Position numbers and translations under genes: made by a program. From positions 248,001-312,000 of the forward strand of contig NZ_PPEG02000004.1 in NCBI RefSeq assembly GCF_002899945.2: 64,000 nt of DNA. The letters run 5' to 3'. This document shows, in pieces, positions 17,829-26,002 of the stretch (its first letter is position 1; every line of letters begins with the position of its first letter). This DNA is from Chryseobacterium viscerum (lineage in GTDB: Bacteria; Bacteroidota; Bacteroidia; Flavobacteriales; Weeksellaceae). Under the pieces are notes generated by a model, which saw only the letters and a program-made list of their open reading frames with translations, searched no databases and was not told the origin of the DNA.

Positions 17829-18800
17829 ATGAAGAAACAACATGAATTTATACATATATTAATGGATAAAGGTAGAGCCACTAAATATATAAAAAATAAT
17901 GCTCACCTATCTGCAAAAGACGCATTCCTTCTAACTGAAAAGGAGTTAAGGAGATTAAATTCTATCGTAAATAAAAATAAATTATCCGATAACGCAATTG
18001 CTAATGTCATATTTAATAAGCTTAGAGGCGAAATAGCCGAGCAAGAGATTGAAATCTTTGCAAAAACTCACTTCGCTGCTGGTTATTATTCTTTCTTAGA
18101 TCTTAAAGAAAAGATGATAAAAGAAAACTGTTTCAATTATGTTGGTATCAGAAAATATGGTTTTATAATAAATGAATTATTATATGATATAATGATTTTT
18201 GCTAATCATATAGGACAAAAAAATGATTCACAATATTCTTTTTTTAATGGATGGAAAGCAACAATTGAAGATTCCAGATGGCATAATTTAGGCACTTTCC
18301 AATTAGCTTATTACAGCATTTTTAAAGATAAGAGATTAGATAATAAATTTGCCTTAATACTAACACCTGTTGCATTGAGACAAACAATTGAGCTAAAAAT
18401 GAATCGAATCGTTGGTCTAGGAGATTTATTCGATAAAAATGGGCAAAAAATTTTTACTAAGCATAATTTTATTTTTGATTTTATAAAAAGAAATAAGAAT
18501 TTATTAGAGTTAAATATTGATATTAAATTAATAAATAAAATTTTTGAATTTTGTAACGATAGTGTTCATAAAGGTATAATGCCTTATTTTTGGCAAATTT
18601 TTTATGCTTTAAGATTATGTGATGACTTATTTTATGACCCAAATTTTAAAAAAGCTACATCCGTTCACAGTGCAGTAAAAATCAAAGATTATAGTTTGTT
18701 AAAATCAAACTTAGAAAAGGAACTGATAAAACAATTTCCATCCCCCAACTACGACCTACATATTCAATGGATTAAACCTGAGGCTCAACTAATTAAATAA
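17829..18800 (+). CDS. Hypothetical protein, possible HEPN-like C-terminal region
   Basis: 323 aa from the ATG at 17829 (MKKQHEFIHILMDKGRATKY). Not a family I recognise. The N-terminal 60 residues are charged and helical. The C-terminal part (LRQTIELKMNRIVGLGDLF, then about 50 residues later EFCNDSVHKGIMPYFWQIFYALRL) has a helix-S/N-x-VHKG pattern reminiscent of HEPN-type four-helix proteins, but no complete RxxxxH is seen. It is divergent from the ABC-3C/retron operon and in the same defence island as the HEPN-motif gene downstream. Function unknown. Confidence 0.65.
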   Translation: MKKQHEFIHILMDKGRATKYIKNNAHLSAKDAFLLTEKELRRLNSIVNKNKLSDNAIANVIFNKLRGEIAEQEIEIFAKTHFAAGYYSFLDLKEKMIKENCFNYVGIRKYGFIINELLYDIMIFANHIGQKNDSQYSFFNGWKATIEDSRWHNLGTFQLAYYSIFKDKRLDNKFALILTPVALRQTIELKMNRIVGLGDLFDKNGQKIFTKHNFIFDFIKRNKNLLELNIDIKLINKIFEFCNDSVHKGIMPYFWQIFYALRLCDDLFYDPNFKKATSVHSAVKIKDYSLLKSNLEKELIKQFPSPNYDLHIQWIKPEAQLIK

Positions 18801-19162
18801 AAAACTGAAACTGACATTATATTAGCAGAATGCAGGGTTACAAAAGCATTCATTACGTTCTGTTTTTACTAAAAATAAAGTTTCGAAAACCTTCACTTTG
18901 CCAATAATTTTTCCTGTAACTATTGTTAAAACTAATTCTAAAAAAACGATTTGGATTAAAACGAATATTTTCGCGAAATTAAGTTCAAGATTATTACGAT
19001 AAGAGTGTGAGAAGTCCTCTCAGTAATCAATGCGTATACCTAAGTGATTATATTAGTAAGGGTAATAATTTTACTCAATTGCATTTTTATTATAAAGTAT
19101 TAATGAATATTTATATAATTACTATTAACTCAATGTGTAAATTAGATGTTTTTAATAATTTT

Positions 19163-20635
19163 ATGGACGAACAACTCAAACAAAAAATTGAAGAAATCAA
19201 ACAATGGGAAGACTCTTTGCCAAAAGCAAAGTTTGAATCTGCATTTGACTATATTACTAACTTGACTGAGAATCACGAAGTTCTTATATCTGTCCCTAAA
19301 TACAACATAAAAGACAAACCTGCTTTATTATCCAAAAATGAAAATGGAGGTTTTGTTCTTGACATTGAAGCAATCTTAAGCGATATGTCCGAGTCCTATG
19401 AAATAGAGCTGCAAATCAATGAAAAGACATATCGCATTGAAGATTTATTTATTTCAATGCGAGGAACAACATTCACAAAGAATATGCACGATGACTTTTT
19501 TTCAGGGAGATTAGTTTTTACAGGAAAAATACATAAACTTTTATTAAAAGAAGGTAAAAGAGAAAAGGCATTTAATAGGTTTATTATTCCAGTTGGTAGT
19601 TCACAACTTGACTGCTATTTAAAAACTTCAATGTACAGAGACGAATCTGGAATCTACTCATTTGGAAGAATAGTAGTAAATATAGAAGGAGAAAATTTCA
19701 CTATCTATGAAAAACTAAAAAATGGGAAGTACTACTTTATTATTGATTCAAAAAATAAAATTGAATTTGAAAAATTTGCCGACATCTGCTACTCCTTAAT
19801 GGTTAGTTTTGGTTTTTTATCTGCAAACTTTATACAAAATGAAGCCTATTATTTTAAATCAGATAACGCAGACTTTGATACTATAACAGACTTTTCGTAT
19901 TCGCAATTAAGACCTTCAATTAATTCTCACGGCACTTGCAATCCAATATATTCTAATCCTTATGGCTACACGAGCGATGAGGCCATCATCAATAAAGTTG
20001 GTGAAAAGCTTGATGTTTTTGATGATAAAATTTTCTCAGACCTTTGTACTAAAATTCACAAACAAGAAGACTATGCAATTCTAATTTTGCTTATTCTTGA
20101 AGCTAACGCATCAAGTTTAATTCTTCGCCCCGCTGGTTATGCTGTTGCATTGGAAAAAATCACAAATATTATTGTTGAAGAAAATAAAGGACTAAAACCA
20201 ATTCCTAACAAAGAATTATCAAAGAAATTTAGAAAAGAGCTTTCAGCTGTATTAGAACAGTATAAAGACGACATAAATAAGGTCGGAAATGAAGATTCAG
20301 TTACAATCTTAGGAAAGAACATAGATAATATAAACAGTCCGACTAACAGAGATAAACTACTAAAACCTTTTGAAATCCTCAAAATAAGCATTAGTAAAGA
20401 AGACGAAGAAGCAATTGACAACCGAAATAATTTTTTACACGGAAGAAAAATCCAAACAGATGAAAATATTGAAGACTATGTCAAAATATTTGAAATCACT
20501 TTAAGACTAAATAATCTATTGAACAAATTAATTTTGAAACATATTGGGTATTCTGGTTATATAATTAATCATTTAAAATACAACGAAAAATCCTTTAAAT
20601 ACCCAATTGCATGCGATTTATTTGAGAAAATATAA
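19163..20635 (+). CDS. Hypothetical protein with a HEPN-type RNNFLH motif
   Basis: 490 aa from the ATG at 19163 (MDEQLKQKIEEIKQWED); in-frame GTG at 19007 and ATGs at 19103 and 19133 are alternatives, but their added residues look non-coding. The N-terminal two-thirds looks beta-rich (ISMRGTTFTKNMHDDFFSGR, LVFTGKIHKLLLKEG) and is not a family I know. The C-terminal helical region contains EAIDNRNNFLHGRKIQ, which fits the R-x4-H signature of HEPN ribonucleases, followed by helices LRLNNLLNKLILKHIGYSG. This arrangement (beta-rich sensor, C-terminal HEPN) recalls ApeA-like abortive-infection proteins. An RNase role is inference. Confidence 0.7.
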   Translation: MDEQLKQKIEEIKQWEDSLPKAKFESAFDYITNLTENHEVLISVPKYNIKDKPALLSKNENGGFVLDIEAILSDMSESYEIELQINEKTYRIEDLFISMRGTTFTKNMHDDFFSGRLVFTGKIHKLLLKEGKREKAFNRFIIPVGSSQLDCYLKTSMYRDESGIYSFGRIVVNIEGENFTIYEKLKNGKYYFIIDSKNKIEFEKFADICYSLMVSFGFLSANFIQNEAYYFKSDNADFDTITDFSYSQLRPSINSHGTCNPIYSNPYGYTSDEAIINKVGEKLDVFDDKIFSDLCTKIHKQEDYAILILLILEANASSLILRPAGYAVALEKITNIIVEENKGLKPIPNKELSKKFRKELSAVLEQYKDDINKVGNEDSVTILGKNIDNINSPTNRDKLLKPFEILKISISKEDEEAIDNRNNFLHGRKIQTDENIEDYVKIFEITLRLNNLLNKLILKHIGYSGYIINHLKYNEKSFKYPIACDLFEKI

Positions 20636-21008
20636 AAACTAATACTGAAAGTGGTTTGGCAAAAGCGGGGTCGAAGTTTTCCGATAAACAGTTTTCTGAA
20701 AATCTGAATTGCTCGGCTTAGAAAAGTTTGTTGGAAAAAATTCCCGCCTTCGCTAAGCCGCCAATTTAAAAACCCTATAAACCAGGTCTGGAAAAACGAT
20801 GATTTGATATGTTTCTTGCAAGACTTGATAATGCAAGAAGTCCGCTAAAAAGCGGACAACTTACATTATTTTTGTCAAAAGGATAAAGAAGCTAATTTTT
20901 ACCACGCAATGCCTCAAGAAAATTAGCACCTTTTAATTTTTTATATGAGAAATTATTTTCTCATAAATATTATTGACTTTGGGTTTATCTTCGAAGAAAA
21001 GTTTCAAA
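20636..21008. other. Intergenic region with two inverted repeats
   Basis: No gene. CGGCTTAG (20714-20721) pairs with CTAAGCCG (20753-20760). A compact hairpin GTCCGCT-AAAA-AGCGGAC (20840-20857) follows; its arms resemble the IS-end-like sequence at 17655-17675. Either could terminate the gene ending at 20635. The segment is more G/C-rich than the flanking genes. Confidence 0.45.
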
Positions 21009-21326
21009 CTATATCCAATGGTAAGGTTTATCTTTCCTATTAATATAGCAGTGCATCTCCTCTTTTTTAAGTTCCGGGAAAAATTCTAAAGCTTTATCAA
21101 TTGCATAATTAGGCAAGAAATGGATTTCGTCACGAATTGCTTTGACTACTTTTTCGTAACTGTAAAATTCTATAATTTTATCAATGTCGTTTTGATTGCC
21201 ACGTTCGACAATACGACCGATAATTGACTTATAGGCTTTATCAAGATCCATAGCATCTAAATCATAATCCCAAAAAAATGCAGGATCTAGATCAAAAGAT
21301 CGGCTATTTTTATTTCCTGTTTTCAT
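21009..21326 (-). CDS. DUF6922-like partner of the AbiEii-type nucleotidyltransferase
   Basis: 105 aa: begins MKTGNKNSRSFDLDPAFFWDYD and contains IIGRIVERGNQNDIDKII and YAIDKALEFFPEL. It matches the small DUF6922-type protein that accompanies AbiEii/AbiGii-like nucleotidyltransferases in Bacteroidota, presumably as antitoxin or regulator. It lies 37 bases downstream of that gene and is surely cotranscribed with it. Here the small gene is second; in many such pairs I know of it comes first. No DNA-binding motif is seen. Confidence 0.75.
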   Translation of the reverse strand: MKTGNKNSRSFDLDPAFFWDYDLDAMDLDKAYKSIIGRIVERGNQNDIDKIIEFYSYEKVVKAIRDEIHFLPNYAIDKALEFFPELKKEEMHCYINRKDKPYHWI

Positions 21327-21363
21327 AATATAAATTTACTGAATATTAGTGATATATGAAAGT

Positions 21364-22044
21364 TCAACGCTTGAATCCACGTCCTTTTTGTTTGTTATTT
21401 TGCTCCTTGATTTCAGTAAACTTTAATAATGGATTATGTACTGATTTTTTTAATCTATCTTCTATCTTTTGCCAGTTTACATCTTTACCTTTCATCATCT
21501 TAATTTGCACATTCCTATCAATACTGTTATAATGTAATAAACTTAAGGCTGCAAGTGAGGAATTTCCTCCGTACTTTTTTTGATAAAAATCGAGATAAGT
21601 TTTAAGAGAATTGTGTTCTAAGAGAAAATACATATCAGCAAAATCTTTTATTCTACTTCCATCTTGAAATATAGCGTGAAGTTTCATTGCGCCTATGTCT
21701 TCAAGGGATGCCAACCTGACATTTTCTTTTGTTATTGTAGGCAATTGCCATTGATACTGATGGGCAATAATATCAACCTTTATTTGAGATATTTTCAAAA
21801 GCAAAGTATTTTCAAACTTATTTTTAACTTCTACAGAATGATAGGTGTTAGCAAGATAGTTTAGGATATAATTCTCTTCAAACGGTTTGGTTGTAAACAG
21901 ATCAATGTCAATACTTAGACGATGACCCAGCATTAGACTGAGTGCAGTACCACCTACCAGAGTAAAGTCTTTAAGCATTTCATCTTTCATCAGCCTTTGG
22001 AGAAGTTCCCACATTTCCTTGCTGACCGTTTCTTTGTGTAGCAT
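21364..22044 (-). CDS. AbiEii/AbiGii-type nucleotidyltransferase toxin
   Basis: 226 aa. The nucleotidyltransferase core is clear: FTLVGGTALSLMLGHRLSIDIDLFT (residues 27-51) with GG and the catalytic DxD (Asp46, Asp48), then further conserved stretches VKVDIIAHQY-like IKVDIIAH and ASLEDIGAMKLHAIFQDGSRIKDFAD. AbiEii-type enzymes act as toxins in type IV toxin-antitoxin/abortive infection systems by adding nucleotides to tRNA; that is family knowledge. With the small DUF6922-like gene downstream it forms a two-gene module. Confidence 0.9.
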   Translation of the reverse strand: MLHKETVSKEMWELLQRLMKDEMLKDFTLVGGTALSLMLGHRLSIDIDLFTTKPFEENYILNYLANTYHSVEVKNKFENTLLLKISQIKVDIIAHQYQWQLPTITKENVRLASLEDIGAMKLHAIFQDGSRIKDFADMYFLLEHNSLKTYLDFYQKKYGGNSSLAALSLLHYNSIDRNVQIKMMKGKDVNWQKIEDRLKKSVHNPLLKFTEIKEQNNKQKGRGFKR

Positions 22045-22320
22045 AATTTCGTTTTTCAGAAAATTAATTCTGAAAATGATGGCTATCTCTGAAATGGTAC
22101 CTGAAGAGAGTGTTTGTCACTGATTGTCGTAATACCTCAAATATGTCGATAGTAATTTAAGTTCCTATTACAATATCGACTTAAAAATTCCTCTACTTTG
22201 GTAATTACATGAATACATATCTACATAGTTTCAATCTATATTAGCTACATAAATAATTTAGTTTTATTGGTTTTTTATTACTAAATAATATACAGTAAAT
22301 TATGTGTTCGAAGGAACACG

Positions 22321-22374
22321 GCAAGTTGTGTTTTGAGCATCTCGAAACGTTTCGAGATGCTCAAAACAACTTGC
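22321..22374. repeat. Near-perfect 54-base palindrome
   Basis: Left arm 22321-22348 and right arm 22349-22374 are complementary except for two extra bases (TG) in the left arm. Without a loop and with no T-tract it is not a normal terminator. It lies between the AbiEii-type gene (leftward) and the KAP gene (rightward). It could be a site for a protein, a cruciform, or a relic of recombination. Confidence 0.75.
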
Positions 22375-22697
22375 TCTTGCAGAGGGCTGAAATTTTCTCC
22401 GAAGTCGAAAATTTTGATTGGAGATGTAATTATTGCTAGAAAGATTGTAATTGGTAATTAAAAATAATAAAAAGAAAACAAAGGAATTGTTGCAGATTAT
22501 TAAACACAAGTTCAAGCCTATCGGTATTAAGAAAAATCTCCACCTTTCAGGTAGTATTTTGCTTAATAAACTTGTTTATTAAAATCTGCAACAATGATGA
22601 AATGGCTTTCTTTTTTTTTCCTTTTTTCTTTTAGATTAATTTTTAAGGAAGAGATTACCACCTCTTAATTTTATTCATTAAACTCATTCCATTTTCG

Positions 22698-22705
22698 TAT
22701 TTTTG
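22698..22705 (+). promoter_or_regulatory. Predicted -7 element of the KAP-nuclease operon
   Basis: TATTTTTG matches TAnnTTTG and lies 29 bases before the first ATG (22734) and 77 before the preferred start (22782). It would drive both genes of the pair. Confidence 0.5.
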
Positions 22706-22781
22706 AAATATTACGAAAGCATATATTAACAATATGCTGCACGTAAAACATTCAAAAACTAAAACCAATGGAAAACTAAAT

Positions 22782-25700
22782 ATGGAAGAAAATTCTAAAA
22801 AACACCAAGAAAAAAAATATAATTTTTTAACTAATCACCCTTTAGGTGAAGATTTATTTAAGAACAAATCCCAAGATAAAATTGCCACAGTCATAAGTGA
22901 TAAAATTATTAATGAGAAAGATTTTAAAATTATCGGAATAGATGGTGCTTGGGGTTCGGGAAAAAGTAATCTGGTACATTTGATAGAGAAGAAGGTAGAA
23001 AAAACGCATAAATTCTTTATTTATGATGTGTGGGGGCATCAAGAAGATGAACAAAGAAGAGCAATTTTAGTCGAGTTAACAGAGTTTATTAAAAATGAAA
23101 AAGACCTTTTAAAGAAGAATGAGAAAGATATTTGGGACGATAAATTAAAAATATTACTCGCTAATTCCAAAGAAACAGTCACAATCAATCAACCCTACTT
23201 AAGTGTGGGTTTCATTTTTAGTTTATTATCAATTATTTACATTCCAACAGTAAACGTTTTTAAAGATTCTCTTAAAGATTTTTTTGAAATAGAATCCTGG
23301 TTTTGGAAGTTAGTATTAGTTGCTTTTCCATTGTTTATTGTAATTGGTATTTACATCTACAATCTGTTTAGAAATTGGATTGATAAGAAGGGATTTAGTA
23401 AATCTTTCCGATATGCCGCCGAAGAAACTTTTCAAGTGTATACTAATAAACAAAAGGAGGAAACTAAAATTGAGACAATTTCTGAAAATCAACCTTCGGT
23501 TCGTGACTTTCAAAAATGGATGAAGGAAATCGATGATGATTTAAATAAAAAAATAGTTTTAGTGTTTGACAATTTCGATAGATTACCTAAAAAACACATT
23601 CTAAACATTTGGTCGTCTATTCATATTTTTTTTGCAGAGAAAGAATATAAAAATATTAAAGTAATACTTCCTTTTGATAGAGAACATATTCAAAATGCAT
23701 TTAAAGAGCTAAATAGCGATGGAACCAACAAAACCTTTGGAGATGATTATGTCAATAAAACTTTTGATATCGTTTTTAGAGTTACATTGCCAATTATGTC
23801 TGACTGGAAACAATTCTTTCAAAATCAGTGGAGAAAAGCATTTATAAATTACGATGAGGATGAACTAAGGTTAGTAATACAGGTTTACGAGTTTCTTAGC
23901 AAAAGAATTACACCTAGGGAAATCATAGCTTTCGTGAACGAGATTTTAACCATAAAACTTTTAGATGAAAATTTCAGAGAAAGGTATATAGCAATTTTTG
24001 TTTTAAAGAAAGATGAAATTCTTGCAAACCCTTTAAAATCAGTTACAGAATTTGATTATTTAGATGGTTTAAAATCAATTTATTACAGTGATCCAGATTT
24101 TGCTAAGCATTTGACAGCGGTTATTTATCATATTGATGTCGATGAAGCAGTTGAATTAATTTATACTCAGGAATTAAAAGACTCATTAAACAAAAATGAT
24201 GTTGAAAAATTCAATTCTATTTGCAAGTCTGATTTTGCAGATTCTATCTTTAGTTCTGCAATTGTTGATATTGATGTTCTAGAAAATCCTATCAAAACCT
24301 TATCAAAAATTGAAAGTGAGAGCAAAATTCCAAAATTACAAATTGCTCAAGCTTGGAAAACATTTTACCATAAAGTATTGAATAGTGATCCCGTAATTGA
24401 TAAACTTGAAGTAGAGGATTGGCAACTTATCTTAATAGAAAATTACGCAGATGACCAGTACTTAAAATTGTTGACGGATCAATATATTAAAATATTGAAT
24501 GATTCGAATACTATGGAATACGTTGCTCTAGTTGATAAATTAACAGAGCATTTAACAGAAGAAAGAGTGTTTCCTCTCATTAGTGCCAAAACTTTAGAAG
24601 CAAAAAACAGCATTGCTTTAATTGAAAATAAAGGAGATAAATTTAATCAATATAAATTAACTACTGATGTAAAAGATTTGGACAATTACATTTCTAATCT
24701 CTTAATTGATGATATTTTACAAGTAAAAAACACCGATATACTATGTGAAAATTTCGAATTACCTAATTATATTAAACATTTAAAAACAAATCTTAGTACT
24801 GCAGTTGACGAAGATGATTTACAAAAAGCCAACGACATTCTTTCGAAGATTAAGGAAACTATAAGAAAATCTGGTGAAGTTATAAAAGACATAATTAAAG
24901 ATGCTAAAATTGCTACCCTTTACAACTCTAATACATCCTCAAAATTACCACTGATAAATGATTTGATAGCTATGAGAATCGCTAAAGGAGAAAAATTCAA
25001 CACTACATATAGAGATTATTTTCAAGAGGTTTTAGACGGCGATGATGTCTCTAGAGCAAAAGATATTAGTAATACAATCCTTAGATATATATCTTATGAT
25101 GATCTAATGGTAAGCTCAGAGTATTTTTCAGATTCATTATTATTTAAGCAGGTAATTTTAAGTGTATTTTCAGATTCTACACTAGATAAAAGGTCAGATA
25201 TCATCAACCTTATTAAGAGATATAATAAAATTAAAGTTGCGGTAGAATTAAAAGATGATCAGCTACTCACCGAATTAAACAAGTGGGAAGTCGACCAATC
25301 TAAATTGTTATTAGAAAATTTAGATGATGAATTTATTCAAGATTGTTTCGCCTATAAGGATTTGCAAATTTCAAAAATTTTCATTGCGAAATTTAATATG
25401 GAATTTCAAAATTTAGATCAAGAGAGCATTAAGACAGCTTTTGAAAAGGATAGCAATATCCATTTTAGGTATTTTGAATTTTTGAATGATGAATCATTAA
25501 CTCAATCTTCGCTTGATGCATTTACAGCACAATTGCTAGAGAGATTGTTAAATGGTTTAGCTGACAATCAATGGTGGAAAATCCTTTATAAATATGAGGC
25601 AAACCATTCTCGACTTCCAATTGGGAATGCCTTAAAAGATATTAGAGATCAATTTTTAAATAATCATATAGAGCTTAATGTTGAAACCGCTAAAAAAATC

Positions 25701-25964
25701 TTACCATTTTTCATTAAATATAATTTGCTAGAACCGTCTACAGATGTCTTCAGAACTATTATTAAAAACGTCTTTTTAGGTGATACAGAGTTTAAAGAAA
25801 TTTTATTAAACAATGTGAGTTTTGTAAAAGATCTCTATCAAATGACTTCACAATCTCAAAAAGATGGATTTAGAAATATAATTAATGAGAAAAGAGATTC
25901 TGATAACAAAATAGAGCAACTGGCTAAACAGATTGGTATAAGAAAAACAAAAGAACAATCGTAA
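22782..25964 (+). CDS. KAP-family P-loop NTPase with inserted membrane segments
   Basis: 1060 aa from the ATG at 22782 (MEENSKKHQEKKYN); an ATG at 22734 would add 16 residues. Walker A: GIDGAWGSGKSNLVHLI at about residues 52-68. Two hydrophobic segments follow at about 145-195 (VGFIFSLLSIIYIP; LVLVAFPLFIVIGIYIYNLF), placed between Walker A and Walker B (KKIVLVFDNFDRLP), which is the hallmark of KAP NTPases. Residues after about 400 are helical and unassigned. KAP proteins tether to the membrane and are found in several anti-phage systems. The next gene, 38 bases downstream, is a PD-(D/E)XK nuclease, so the two very likely form a module. Confidence 0.85.
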   Translation: MEENSKKHQEKKYNFLTNHPLGEDLFKNKSQDKIATVISDKIINEKDFKIIGIDGAWGSGKSNLVHLIEKKVEKTHKFFIYDVWGHQEDEQRRAILVELTEFIKNEKDLLKKNEKDIWDDKLKILLANSKETVTINQPYLSVGFIFSLLSIIYIPTVNVFKDSLKDFFEIESWFWKLVLVAFPLFIVIGIYIYNLFRNWIDKKGFSKSFRYAAEETFQVYTNKQKEETKIETISENQPSVRDFQKWMKEIDDDLNKKIVLVFDNFDRLPKKHILNIWSSIHIFFAEKEYKNIKVILPFDREHIQNAFKELNSDGTNKTFGDDYVNKTFDIVFRVTLPIMSDWKQFFQNQWRKAFINYDEDELRLVIQVYEFLSKRITPREIIAFVNEILTIKLLDENFRERYIAIFVLKKDEILANPLKSVTEFDYLDGLKSIYYSDPDFAKHLTAVIYHIDVDEAVELIYTQELKDSLNKNDVEKFNSICKSDFADSIFSSAIVDIDVLENPIKTLSKIESESKIPKLQIAQAWKTFYHKVLNSDPVIDKLEVEDWQLILIENYADDQYLKLLTDQYIKILNDSNTMEYVALVDKLTEHLTEERVFPLISAKTLEAKNSIALIENKGDKFNQYKLTTDVKDLDNYISNLLIDDILQVKNTDILCENFELPNYIKHLKTNLSTAVDEDDLQKANDILSKIKETIRKSGEVIKDIIKDAKIATLYNSNTSSKLPLINDLIAMRIAKGEKFNTTYRDYFQEVLDGDDVSRAKDISNTILRYISYDDLMVSSEYFSDSLLFKQVILSVFSDSTLDKRSDIINLIKRYNKIKVAVELKDDQLLTELNKWEVDQSKLLLENLDDEFIQDCFAYKDLQISKIFIAKFNMEFQNLDQESIKTAFEKDSNIHFRYFEFLNDESLTQSSLDAFTAQLLERLLNGLADNQWWKILYKYEANHSRLPIGNALKDIRDQFLNNHIELNVETAKKILPFFIKYNLLEPSTDVFRTIIKNVFLGDTEFKEILLNNVSFVKDLYQMTSQSQKDGFRNIINEKRDSDNKIEQLAKQIGIRKTKEQS

Positions 25965-26002
25965 CAAACATTTGAAAAATATCTAGAATCTAACTAATTA
26001 CA

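Larger units (their letters stand above)
22045..22733. other. Intergenic region with a long palindrome and a possible MITE-like repeat
   Basis: No convincing gene. Two structures stand out. (1) 22321-22374: arms of 28 and 26 bases complementary over 26 bp with a single 2-base bulge and no loop, core CTCGAAAC/GTTTCGAG. (2) 22486-22510 with 22571-22595: 25-base inverted repeats matching at about 21 positions, outer ends ATTGTTGCAGATT, about 110 bases in total. Its inner part contains TTAATAAAC TT GTTTATTAA. A promoter for the KAP gene is at 22698-22705. Confidence 0.55.

Noticed and set aside
22300..22515. Minus-strand frame of 71 codons in the spacer before the KAP gene
   Set aside because: It runs through the palindrome and the inverted repeat, and its sequence has no protein-like pattern.
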